NCBI GenBank assembly: GCA_029203185.1
Contig: CP119310.1
Location: forward strand, 3,912,001-3,976,000
DNA from: Candidatus Chryseobacterium colombiense
Lineage (GTDB): Bacteria; Bacteroidota; Bacteroidia; Flavobacteriales; Weeksellaceae
Reading direction: 5' to 3'
DNA length: 64,000 nucleotides
The notes beneath the pieces were generated by a model that was not told the DNA's origin, did no database searches, and saw only the letters and a program-made list of their open reading frames with translations. This document shows, piece by piece, positions 50,125 through 57,956 of this stretch; position 1 is the first letter of the stretch, and every line of letters begins with the position of its first letter. The translations under genes and the position numbers were made by a program.

Positions 50125-50562
50125 TTACTGTTTTTTTACATTATTATTAATGATTTCCTGAAAAGCAGCAGTGATGTTTGCCCAGTTCGTTTTGAAATTG
50201 GGCATGATGGAGCTTGCATCTGTTTTACTGCCTTCATTGGCTCCTTTCTTGATGTTAATAGAAGTGGCTATCCCATCATAAATTTTTTTATGATCTTCCT
50301 GTATTCTTCTGAAATTATTTTGAGAAAGGGTATTATCCAGTTTTTTTAAATCTTCATTGGTAAGGGCAAAGTTCTGACTGTACTTTTTTCCCTGTCCTTC
50401 AAATGAGTAATGTACATTATTTCCTTTAATCAGAAGATTTTCATAAACGGGAGCGATACCTCCGCTTTTTGAATAACTGATATCAAAGTCTGAATATACT
50501 TTCTGACTGTTGCAGGAAACCATAATTATCATGGTAAATATGATGGCTATTATTCTGCTCAT
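50125..50562 (-). CDS. Hypothetical lipoprotein
   Basis: A 145-residue protein of unknown family with a lipoprotein signal (lipobox MVSC, Cys17). The mature part has beta strands 'DFDISYSKSGGIAPVYENLLIKG' and a helix 'NEDLKKLDNTLSQNNFRRIQED'. It lies 6 bases before mpl and 20 after the acyltransferase gene, so it is co-transcribed with them, and its role may relate to the envelope. No function is recognised. Confidence 0.68.
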   Translation of the reverse strand: MSRIIAIIFTMIIMVSCNSQKVYSDFDISYSKSGGIAPVYENLLIKGNNVHYSFEGQGKKYSQNFALTNEDLKKLDNTLSQNNFRRIQEDHKKIYDGIATSINIKKGANEGSKTDASSIMPNFKTNWANITAAFQEIINNNVKKQ

Positions 50563-50582
50563 ATTAACTTGTTTTAATTATT

Positions 50583-51389
50583 TTAATTAGTAGAATTTTT
50601 TTGTTCCAGTTTTTTGGCTTTAAGCTCCTGATCATAAGTATGCAGCACATTAAAATCTTCTGTCTGTTCAATAGCAGTCATGATCTTCACTAAAATCTCC
50701 TGTGCATTTTCGTTATCATAATCTATATCCAGTGGTGCTTTAAATTCCATGGTAGGTTTTACACCCGTTACTTTTACTCTTAGTCCTTTTTTATCAAAAG
50801 CACGTCTGAATCCGTTTATTTTGATTGGAATTACAATAGGACGCTGGTTTTTGATCAATTTAGCCGTACCTTTTCTTCCCTGTGCAAATGCAGAAGTAGT
50901 ACCTTGAGGAAAAGTTGCTACCCATCCGTTGTCAAGAGCTTTCATGATATTGTCAATTTCACTCATATCTACTAATCTGTTGACATTTTTACCTTCTGCT
51001 CTCCATGTTCTCTTTACGGTAACCGCACCTGCGATTTTAAAGATTTTAGGAAGAATTCCTTTATTCATGGTTTCTTCGGCAGCTACATAGTAGAAATCGA
51101 TTTTAGGATTAAGCAGGTAGATAGGATTTTTAATAGTATTTAAATATCCGTTGTTTACCGCACAGAAAGCGTGGTACATTGCTGCTACATCAGCAAAATA
51201 AGTTTGGTGATTGGACACAAACAATACATTTGAATCTGGAAGATCAACAAGGTGTTCAGTACCTGTTATTTTTAATTTATTAAAACCGTTGAACCTTCTA
51301 TAGGAAACAAATCCCAGAATAAATATGATTAACCTTTTTAAAAAATAAGGTGTACCGAATGCATCGGTGAAAATGTTTTTCTTCGCCAT
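50583..51389 (-). CDS. 1-acylglycerol-3-phosphate acyltransferase-like protein
   Basis: A 268-residue PlsC-family protein. Motif I reads 'SNHQTYFAD', with five rather than four residues between His and Asp; motif III reads 'FPQGTTS' in place of the usual FPEGTRS. A hydrophobic N-terminal segment (about residues 15-25) would anchor it to the inner membrane. It should acylate a lysophospholipid or related substrate, but the altered motifs leave the acceptor open. It lies in a run with Nudix, lipoprotein and mpl genes. Confidence 0.82.
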   Translation of the reverse strand: MAKKNIFTDAFGTPYFLKRLIIFILGFVSYRRFNGFNKLKITGTEHLVDLPDSNVLFVSNHQTYFADVAAMYHAFCAVNNGYLNTIKNPIYLLNPKIDFYYVAAEETMNKGILPKIFKIAGAVTVKRTWRAEGKNVNRLVDMSEIDNIMKALDNGWVATFPQGTTSAFAQGRKGTAKLIKNQRPIVIPIKINGFRRAFDKKGLRVKVTGVKPTMEFKAPLDIDYDNENAQEILVKIMTAIEQTEDFNVLHTYDQELKAKKLEQKNSTN

Positions 51390-51416
51390 TTTTCAATTAA
51401 ACACGGTATTGCAAAG

Positions 51417-52043
51417 TTACATTTTTTTCAGCAACTGGCTGAATTCACTTAAGATCATTGCTGTTGCGCCCCAGATGATATATCCGTTGAAATTAATGAC
51501 CGGCACTTCATGTCCTCCTGCACTGGGTAAAGCCATAATTTCCGGCTGATCCGGCAGGTTCAAAAAAGAAACAATCGGAAATTCGATAACTTCTACAGCT
51601 TCAGTTTGCTGTAAAATAAAATCCGGGTCTTTCTTGGTGTATGAAATATATGGATATACATAAAAATTACTTGGTGGAATATAAATAGGAGACATTTCCC
51701 GGATGATTCTTAGATAATTTTTTTCAATTCCTATTTCCTCCGATGTTTCTCTTACCGCGGTTTCAGAAAAATCCTGATCCATTTCTTCACGCTTTCCTCC
51801 AGGTAAAGAAATTTGTCCGCTATGTCTGTCGTGTTCGTTAATCGTTCTTTGAATAAGTGGAAAATACCATTCGTTGTTTTTTAAATACAAAACGATATTA
51901 ACTGCCGCAAACTTGGGGTTTTTGGATAAAACTTCTTCATACGTGAAAACAGGGCGGTAGGGCGGAGAGAAAACTCCATGCGCATGCTCTCCCGGTAAGG
52001 TTACACTCTTTATTTTTCGTAATAAATCTTTTCCAAAGCTCAT
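51417..52043 (-). CDS. Nudix hydrolase, CoA pyrophosphatase-like
   Basis: A 208-residue Nudix enzyme of the NudL/PCD1 type. The Nudix box region is 'LPGGKREEMDQDFSETAVRE' followed by TSEEIG, with the extra residue typical of CoA-diphosphatases; the upstream 'HSGQISLPGG' is also typical. It would clear CoA or oxidised CoA to phosphopantetheine and 3',5'-ADP. It is the first gene of the run leading to mpl. Confidence 0.9.
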   Translation of the reverse strand: MSFGKDLLRKIKSVTLPGEHAHGVFSPPYRPVFTYEEVLSKNPKFAAVNIVLYLKNNEWYFPLIQRTINEHDRHSGQISLPGGKREEMDQDFSETAVRETSEEIGIEKNYLRIIREMSPIYIPPSNFYVYPYISYTKKDPDFILQQTEAVEVIEFPIVSFLNLPDQPEIMALPSAGGHEVPVINFNGYIIWGATAMILSEFSQLLKKM

Positions 52044-52126
52044 ACTTCAAATTTAGGAATATATCTTGAAGAAAAGAAGAGGCTTAACATTAATTAACCT
52101 CAATGATGTGTTTTGTATTGGTGTTT

Positions 52127-52597
52127 TTATTTCTTAATTAAAATTTTTGGATTGTGATTTACCGGGAAATTGACCGAATTGGCAATGAAACAGAATTCGT
52201 TAGCTTTTGTATGAAGTTCTTCAGCTTTTTCAATTTGGGTTTCATCTGTAATGGTGACGGTCGGGTTTAAAACAACTTCTGTAAAGTGACCGCTTCCTGT
52301 TGCTGTTTCTTCCATACTTCCTGTAGCATGGTCAATATAATCGGTAACGATAATACCCGCTTCGGAACAGAAATGAAGATACCAAAGCATATGACATGAA
52401 GATAAGGAAGACAACAGCATTTCCTCAGGATTGTATTTGGTTTTATCTCCACGAAATGCAGGATCTGAAGAGCCTTCAATTACAGGCTTGTTTTCTGCAG
52501 AAATGGTATGACTCCTTTCGTAATCACGATAATTGCTGGTCCCAAAGCCTTTATTTCCTGTCCATTCGATGGTGGTTTTGTAATGGTGGCGTTTCAT
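52127..52597 (-). CDS. OsmC-family protein
   Basis: A 156-residue OsmC/Ohr-like protein. The two conserved cysteines are in 'LLSSLSSCHMLWYLHFC' and 'EFCFIANSVN' and would reduce organic hydroperoxides. 'DPAFRGDKTKYNPEEMLLSS' is typical of the YhfA/OsmC subgroup. It is expressed alone: the terminator of rng lies upstream of it. Confidence 0.92.
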   Translation of the reverse strand: MKRHHYKTTIEWTGNKGFGTSNYRDYERSHTISAENKPVIEGSSDPAFRGDKTKYNPEEMLLSSLSSCHMLWYLHFCSEAGIIVTDYIDHATGSMEETATGSGHFTEVVLNPTVTITDETQIEKAEELHTKANEFCFIANSVNFPVNHNPKILIKK

Positions 52598-52626
52598 TTT
52601 TTTATTTTGATAAAATTATTAATAAA

Positions 52627-52654
52627 AAAACCTCCAGAAAAACTGGAGGTTTTG
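52627..52654 (-). terminator. Intrinsic terminator of rng
   Basis: An 11-bp stem (AAAACCTCCAG / CTGGAGGTTTT, 5-A loop) is followed by a T-run on the minus strand, just past the RNase G stop. Confidence 0.88.
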
Positions 52655-52663
52655 AATTTTGTA

Positions 52664-54223
52664 TTAATTAGAATATCCGATCAATTCTTCTTTTTTCGAA
52701 TTGTAAATTCTGTATTCTAAATATTTAAAAGAATCTCTTGGGATGATGGTTACTTTCTTTTTATATTTTAAAAACCATTTCATCTGAATGCTCATGATGC
52801 CTTTCGTAAGATAAGCTTCCACAAAAGGATGTACGTGAAGGAATATTTTTCCTTTTTCCTTTTGCATGATGGATTTCAGAGCTTCACCCATTCTTTCTAC
52901 AATCACGATCGGAGCAATGATTTCTCCGTCTTTGTTAGGGTTTTCTTCTTTGGTTTCGATCTGTTTTTCCGGACGGTTTCTTTGTCGGGTAATTTGTATC
53001 AGACCGAATTTACTTGGGGGAAGAATTTTGTGACGTGCTTTGTCACGCTTCATTTCCTCCTTAAGATGTTCGTACAGATCTTTTCTGTGCTCAGGATTGG
53101 TCATGTCGATGAAGTCGATCACGATGATTCCGCCCATATCGCGCAGACGAAGCTGTCTTGCGATTTCTGTGGCAGCCATTTTGTTTACATTCAGGGCATG
53201 TTCCTTATTGACAGCGGCTCCTGTTGTAATGTTGTTTCCTGAGTTTACATCGACTACGTGTAATGCTTCGGTATGTTCTATAACGAGATAAGCTCCTTTA
53301 GAACTTGGAATATTAACATGTTTTCCGAAACTCTGTTTCAGTTGTTTTTCAACATTGTAATATTCGAGAAGAGGAATGTGAGAATCGTGAAACTGGACAA
53401 TGTTTTTTCTTTCAGGAGCGATTACTTCAAGGTAATTCTTCATTTCGCTTACCATCTGTTCATCATCACAAATGATGCTTACGAAATCCTGATTGAAATT
53501 GTCTCTTAATATCGCTGAAGCTTTATCATCTTCGCTTAAAACTCTTGACGGAACTTTATTTTTCTGAATATTTTTGAAAGTGCTTTCCCATTTCTGAATC
53601 AGCTGATTCATATCATTGTGTAGGTCTGCTACTTTTTTTCCCTCGGCTACTGTTCTTATGATAACACCGAAGCCTTCGGGTTTTATACTTTCAATAAGCG
53701 TTCTTAATCTTTCTTTTTCCTCAGAACTTTTTACTTTTTTGGAAATAGAAACTTTGTTATCGAAAGGAATGAGTACCAAAAAACGACCTGTCAGGGAAAT
53801 CTGAGTAGAAATTCTGGGTCCTTTTGTTGAGATGGGCTCTTTGGTAATCTGAAGCAGAACAACATCATCTTTGGCGATTACTTTGTCTACCGTTCCGTTT
53901 TTGTCAATTTCGGGTTGTATCTCGAAATTTTTTAAGCTTGAAGAGTTTTGTTTTTTAGAAATACTGTCTCTTAAAAACTTTCTGTAGGTAAGGTATTGTG
54001 GTCCTAAATCTTGATAGTGCAGAAAAGCGTCTTTTTCGTATCCGATATTTACGAATGCTGCATTAAGATTTGGAGCCAGCTTTTTTACTTTTCCTATAAA
54101 TAAATCTCCAACTATAAAATCACTTTTGTCCTCTTGCTCATGAAGTTCACATAGTCTTCCGTCTTCCAGCAGTGCAATCTTTGTAAGATCATCTTCATGC
54201 GAAACTATTAGTTCTTTCTTCAT
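52664..54223 (-). CDS. rng: Ribonuclease E/G family protein (RNase G)
   Basis: A 519-residue endoribonuclease for rRNA and mRNA processing. An S1-like domain near the N-terminus ('DFIVGDLFIGKVKKLAPNLNAAFVNIGYEKDAFLHYQDL') precedes the catalytic core with 'SKGAYLVIEHTEALHVVDVNSG' and 'DMGGIIVIDFIDM' (metal-binding Asp). The C-terminal scaffold of RNase E is missing, as in RNase G. An HU and a tiny basic protein gene precede it, separated by a terminator. Confidence 0.95.
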   Translation of the reverse strand: MKKELIVSHEDDLTKIALLEDGRLCELHEQEDKSDFIVGDLFIGKVKKLAPNLNAAFVNIGYEKDAFLHYQDLGPQYLTYRKFLRDSISKKQNSSSLKNFEIQPEIDKNGTVDKVIAKDDVVLLQITKEPISTKGPRISTQISLTGRFLVLIPFDNKVSISKKVKSSEEKERLRTLIESIKPEGFGVIIRTVAEGKKVADLHNDMNQLIQKWESTFKNIQKNKVPSRVLSEDDKASAILRDNFNQDFVSIICDDEQMVSEMKNYLEVIAPERKNIVQFHDSHIPLLEYYNVEKQLKQSFGKHVNIPSSKGAYLVIEHTEALHVVDVNSGNNITTGAAVNKEHALNVNKMAATEIARQLRLRDMGGIIVIDFIDMTNPEHRKDLYEHLKEEMKRDKARHKILPPSKFGLIQITRQRNRPEKQIETKEENPNKDGEIIAPIVIVERMGEALKSIMQKEKGKIFLHVHPFVEAYLTKGIMSIQMKWFLKYKKKVTIIPRDSFKYLEYRIYNSKKEELIGYSN

Positions 54224-54387
54224 TTTGTTAAGATAAAATTGTTAAGATGTACTAAGGATATGTGTTTTTGTTATCAAATTAAAATAATATTTTAAATATA
54301 TGAATTTGTTGTCAATATTATTCTATTTTGAAAAATAAATTAAGTCATATATAAAATCCTCAGAAATCTTATAGGGTTCAAAACAAA

Positions 54388-54430
54388 ATATAGTCGGTGA
54401 ATATTAAAATATTAAAAACACCAACTATAT
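54388..54430 (-). terminator. Terminator after the small basic protein gene
   Basis: On the minus strand a 12-bp stem (ATATAGTTGGTG / CACCGACTATAT, one wobble) with a 19-base AT loop is followed by TTTGTTTTG. It ends the HU/small-protein transcript before rng. Confidence 0.65.
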
Positions 54431-54460
54431 TATTATATTGTGAATCTCAAGAAAAAGAGA

Positions 54461-54550
54461 TTATTTTTTCTTATGTCTGTTTGCTCTTCTTCTTTTCTTT
54501 CTTTTGTGAGTTGCAACCTTGTGTCTTTTTCTTTTCTTTCCGCTTGGCAT
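54461..54550 (-). CDS. 29-residue highly basic protein, probably ribosome-associated
   Basis: A 29-codon frame, MPSGKKRKRHKV... ending ...ANRHKKK, with 19 Lys/Arg and no acidic residue. It lies 41 bases after the HU gene stop and before a terminator. The composition and conservation-like start resemble small ribosomal proteins; I recall similar tiny basic proteins annotated in many Bacteroidota and a ribosomal protein called bL38 in Flavobacterium, but cannot confirm identity. It is too short for many gene finders. RNA binding is the likely role. Confidence 0.75.
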   Translation of the reverse strand: MPSGKKRKRHKVATHKRKKRRRANRHKKK

Positions 54551-54591
54551 AATTTTAATTTTTTAGTAACTAGTTAATATTCCGTTAAATT

Positions 54592-54882
54592 TTATTTTAC
54601 TGCAACTTTGGTTTTTACTTTCTCAACAAAAGATTTTGAAGGTTTGAAAGCAGGAATGTTATGAGCCGGGATTTCAATTGCAGTATTTTTAGAAATGTTT
54701 CTACCCGTTTTAGCAGCTCTTGTTTTAATAATGAAAGAACCAAAACCTCTTAGATAAACATTATCCCCATTGTACATAGAAGTTCTAATCTCCTGCATAA
54801 AAGCTTCTACAACTTTCTGTGTTTCATTCTTTTCTGTTCCCAATTTATTTGAGATGGTGTTTACCAATTCTGCCTTTGTCAT
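54592..54882 (-). CDS. HU-family DNA-binding protein
   Basis: A 96-residue nucleoid protein. The helical N-terminus 'MTKAELVNTISNKLG', the core 'VYLRGFGSFIIKTRAAKTGRNISKN' and the arm region 'IPAHNIPAFKPSKSF' are the HU signature, including the DNA-intercalating Pro region. It has a full -33/-7 promoter at 54913-54945. The 29-residue basic protein gene lies directly downstream on the same transcript. Confidence 0.96.
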   Translation of the reverse strand: MTKAELVNTISNKLGTEKNETQKVVEAFMQEIRTSMYNGDNVYLRGFGSFIIKTRAAKTGRNISKNTAIEIPAHNIPAFKPSKSFVEKVKTKVAVK

Positions 54883-54912
54883 TTCCTTTTTAAATTTTAA
54901 ATTTTAGGTGTG

Positions 54913-54945
54913 CAAATTTAGTTAAAAAAATTGAATACTAGCAAA
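54913..54945 (-). promoter_or_regulatory. Promoter of the HU gene
   Basis: On the minus strand TTTG (54945-54942) and TAAATTTG (54920-54913) are separated by 21 bases, a full consensus match. The -7 box is about 30 bases before the HU ATG at 54882. Confidence 0.75.
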
Positions 54946-55020
54946 TTAGTGGTAAAATATTTTTAGATAATTGATTGAACGGGTATGTTTATTTTATGTT
55001 ACTAATATATTAAGATATCT

Positions 55021-55692
55021 TTATGTACTCGAATTGTAGTACCCGTTTTCCACACAAAACCTGATCAGATGAAGCTTCGTTTTTAGTCCCAGCTTTTCCG
55101 TAAGACGGTTGATATAGGTATCAATCGTTCTGGTACTGAGATTGAGTTTTTCGCCAATTTCCTTATTGCTGAATCCCTCGTAGCAGAACTTCATAAGCTG
55201 AATTTCTGTGGGAGAAAGTTCTTCCTGACTTTTCTTTTGCCGGTTCATATATTCCTGTACCATAAGAGGCTGTTTTTGCCATTCCTGATAATAAGATTCA
55301 TAATCAAAATTATTATCGGCAATTTTTCCTTTCACAATATTTTTGATGATATTGCTGTTTTTCTGGCAGTAATATATATTGGGAATCTTTGAAAGGATTT
55401 CGGCAATATCTTCCTGATACGTTCCGGAATACGTAATAATAGGAGTTTCATTATTTGTTCTCCGGATAAATTTTATGGCTTCAATTCCGCTGAGTACGGG
55501 CATGAACAGCTCTATAATGAAAACGTCTTCCTGCCGCCTATACGTTCTGTTGATAAGCTCATGACCATTGTTACAATCATTGATAAGCATGTTGAAAGGC
55601 GTTTCCAAAAGCGTCTTGATCATTATTTTTTTAAAATAAAAATCACTGTCTGCTATTGAGAAGCGAACTCTTTTATTTAAGATTTGGTTCAT
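55021..55692 (-). CDS. NarL/LuxR-type response regulator with Glu in place of the phospho-accepting Asp
   Basis: A 223-residue protein with an N-terminal receiver-like domain and a C-terminal LuxR helix-turn-helix ('LSPTEIQLMKFCYEGFSNKEIGEKLNLSTRTIDTYI'). The receiver has the acidic pair 'ADSD' and a Lys in 'YYCQKNSN', but the phospho-accepting position reads 'FIIELFMP', Glu61 (codon GAG at 55510-55512) for Asp. It would not be phosphorylated normally and may mimic the active state. No sensor kinase gene is nearby. It is divergent from the T6SS genes. Confidence 0.82.
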   Translation of the reverse strand: MNQILNKRVRFSIADSDFYFKKIMIKTLLETPFNMLINDCNNGHELINRTYRRQEDVFIIELFMPVLSGIEAIKFIRRTNNETPIITYSGTYQEDIAEILSKIPNIYYCQKNSNIIKNIVKGKIADNNFDYESYYQEWQKQPLMVQEYMNRQKKSQEELSPTEIQLMKFCYEGFSNKEIGEKLNLSTRTIDTYINRLTEKLGLKTKLHLIRFCVENGYYNSST

Positions 55693-55862
55693 TTTAATAT
55701 TTTAATATCGATTTGGTGTAGATATTTAAAATTTAAGTGGGTCTAATTTATAAAATTCTAATGAAACGGAAAATTAATATTCTCTAATGAGTGATTATGG
55801 GAATAAATTTTGTGTATTTTTATTTTTTTTAATAATTTCACCGTCCAAACAAATCACAAAAT

Positions 55863-56399
55863 ATGTCTTCGAATAGGGAGAAAAAATTAAACCAATCAGA
55901 CGTCAGGATAGGCATTTGGAAATTTGTTCTATCTTTTCTTGTCTTATCAGGCATTTCCTTTATGTCTGTCTTCTTCTTTTTTAAAAGTTATAATCAGCAG
56001 CAGGAAGGAATTAGCGAAGAAGTTGATGCCTACCGTAAATTGCTTGAACGAAGCGACGCATTAAAAGCCAATGTAGACGATATCTATTATAAAATGGACC
56101 AGCTTGATATTAACAAGGTGGACAACGATATATTTCTTAGGAATTCTATATTAGAAAACGTAAGAGATGCCAGAAATATCATGGGAAAGGACAGTGCAGA
56201 CAATTTTAAGCATTATGCCATTCTTATGAAACAAATCGGAAGTATGATTGATCTGAAAAATCAGATTATCATGGTAGAGCATCAGAAAGAGATGGCCCGC
56301 AGAGATATTGAAGAATGTCTGGGAAAAGTAGGAAGAGCAAACAATGAGCTGAGAATAGACCCTACCAGAAAGTTTACAGGAAGTAGAAGGCGAAGATAA
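55863..56399 (+). CDS. tssO: T6SSiii transmembrane protein TssO-like (first copy)
   Basis: A 178-residue protein with one N-terminal membrane helix (about residues 17-39, 'FVLSFLVLSGISFMSVFFFF') and a long coiled-coil-rich periplasmic part with 'RRDIEECLGKVGRANNELR' near the end and a basic tail. This layout matches TssO, a component specific to Bacteroidota-type T6SS (T6SSiii). It opens the run of T6SS genes and lies 10 bases before the second, related gene. The role is part of the trans-envelope complex by family knowledge. Confidence 0.75.
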   Translation: MSSNREKKLNQSDVRIGIWKFVLSFLVLSGISFMSVFFFFKSYNQQQEGISEEVDAYRKLLERSDALKANVDDIYYKMDQLDINKVDNDIFLRNSILENVRDARNIMGKDSADNFKHYAILMKQIGSMIDLKNQIIMVEHQKEMARRDIEECLGKVGRANNELRIDPTRKFTGSRRRR

Positions 56400-56409
56400 A
56401 ATAAGAGCT

Positions 56410-56940
56410 ATGCAAGGACATATTACATTATCTAAAACAGAAAAACAGTATCAGTTCCTTTATCTCATACTGATGCTTTTGGCAGCACTTATATTTTTAG
56501 GGGTTATCTTTTTAAAAGATTTTCAATCTCCTTTTTCAGATGAAGATGTTATTTCGCTTCAAAATCTTGATGAAAAGGCAAAATTTGACCAGAAGCAGAA
56601 ATACAGCTTCAAAATAATGGACAGTACTTACAGCCAGATTAACCGTCTTACGAACGAAAGACCGCAGGCTTTTGTAGAAAACAGTATCATATACGGAATC
56701 AATGATCTTACCAATTATTATGAAAGTGGTGATACCAAAATTCTGGATATAAGAAAAGATGCCTATCCGCAAATCGCTCTTTTTTATAAAATGTATTTTG
56801 ATGATAAAAAAACGATTGCCACGGTAACTGAAGATATTGAGAAATTCAAAAAACAGTTTGAAGACTGTTCTATCGGGTTTAAAGAAAAGAAAAGCCAGCT
56901 GTTTCAGCGAAACAATGAACTAAAAGCGAGGACGCAGTAG
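56410..56940 (+). CDS. T6SSiii TssO-like membrane protein (second copy)
   Basis: A 176-residue protein with an N-terminal membrane helix (about residues 15-36, 'YLILMLLAALIFLGVIFL') and a helical periplasmic part ending 'FEDCSIGFKEKKSQLFQRNNELKA'. Size, topology and the C-terminal E/D-C-x-x-G and NNEL pattern mirror the preceding protein, so the two look like diverged paralogues. It could be the second TssO of the complex or serve the TssP/TssQ role; sequence alone does not decide. Confidence 0.65.
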   Translation: MQGHITLSKTEKQYQFLYLILMLLAALIFLGVIFLKDFQSPFSDEDVISLQNLDEKAKFDQKQKYSFKIMDSTYSQINRLTNERPQAFVENSIIYGINDLTNYYESGDTKILDIRKDAYPQIALFYKMYFDDKKTIATVTEDIEKFKKQFEDCSIGFKEKKSQLFQRNNELKARTQ

Positions 56941-56995
56941 AAATTCGCTAACCACACCACCACACAAAACCAAAAACACATCACAATATTAGAAT

Positions 56996-57904
56996 ATGAA
57001 TTACTTTGAAAAGAACAAGAAGAATATTATCATTGGGGTTATTGCGACCTTACTTATAGCCGCTTTGGTTGCTCTATGGCTGCAGAAAAAAGTGATCCAT
57101 TCCAATGATGATATAGTAGGACTGGTATATCCGTCTACACTAATGGTAGGAGATACTCTTCTATTTGAAGATAAAACTCAGTTTGCTAAAACCAAAAGAT
57201 GGAGTTTTGGCGACGGGGCTACTTCAGATAAAAATAGCGGGATCCACTTTTACAACAAACCGGGCTATTATCAGGTCACTTTGATTATTGATAATAAATA
57301 CTCAAAATCATTCCCTGTAATGGTGCGCTCCAGGGAAGTTGCCAAACCCAAAGACACTGCAAAAATCAGTACAACGATTGATGCCCAGTCTCAGGCAATG
57401 GTGTTTGAGAACGTACAGTTTCGTGCAATTTCTGATGCGAAACAATTTACATGGAAATTCGGAGAAACAGGCAACATAGATTCCAAAGAAAAATTTGCGA
57501 CCTATTCCTATAAAAAACCGGGAGATTATGTAGTGACCTTATTTACGGATGAGAATATAGAACCGATCCTTCATCATATCAAAATTCTACCTGGTTATGA
57601 TGCTTTGCAGGAAGATGTAACGGTTGAAGATATGTATGCCAAAATGGATAATGACTTTAAGTACCATCTGCAACAGATCGCTAACGGAAACAGCTTTAAT
57701 ATGCATTATAACTACTTATTAAAAAAATATCTTTGTAATAACGAAAATACAGTAGTGAAAGTGAATGACAGCAAGGTGAATAATTTTTATATGTACTGTG
57801 CAGGTCTTCAGTTTGATAAAAATAATGTAATACAGACTGTAAAGGTAAATTTTGATGATGCACAATCTTGTGTAACCAAAGTTGATATTACCCAAAGTAA
57901 ATAA
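56996..57904 (+). CDS. PKD-domain membrane protein of the T6SS locus
   Basis: A 302-residue protein anchored by one N-terminal helix (about residues 10-29). Two PKD-like beta-sandwich domains follow: 'WSFGDGATSDKNSGIHFYNKPGYYQVTL' (about residues 70-100) and 'FTWKFGETGNIDSKEKFATYSYKKPGDYVVTL' (about 150-180). The C-terminal third is unassigned. Its place between TssO-like genes and tssR argues for a structural envelope component, possibly the TssP position, but I cannot assign the letter with confidence. Confidence 0.72.
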   Translation: MNYFEKNKKNIIIGVIATLLIAALVALWLQKKVIHSNDDIVGLVYPSTLMVGDTLLFEDKTQFAKTKRWSFGDGATSDKNSGIHFYNKPGYYQVTLIIDNKYSKSFPVMVRSREVAKPKDTAKISTTIDAQSQAMVFENVQFRAISDAKQFTWKFGETGNIDSKEKFATYSYKKPGDYVVTLFTDENIEPILHHIKILPGYDALQEDVTVEDMYAKMDNDFKYHLQQIANGNSFNMHYNYLLKKYLCNNENTVVKVNDSKVNNFYMYCAGLQFDKNNVIQTVKVNFDDAQSCVTKVDITQSK

Positions 57905-57956
57905 ATAATCGTTCATTTCTACGAACAACACACACCAATCATAAAAGAAAATTAGG

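Noticed and set aside
54224..54387. AT-rich stretch before rng as a small RNA or gene
   Set aside because: No frame, hairpin or promoter could be supported here; it probably is the rng leader.
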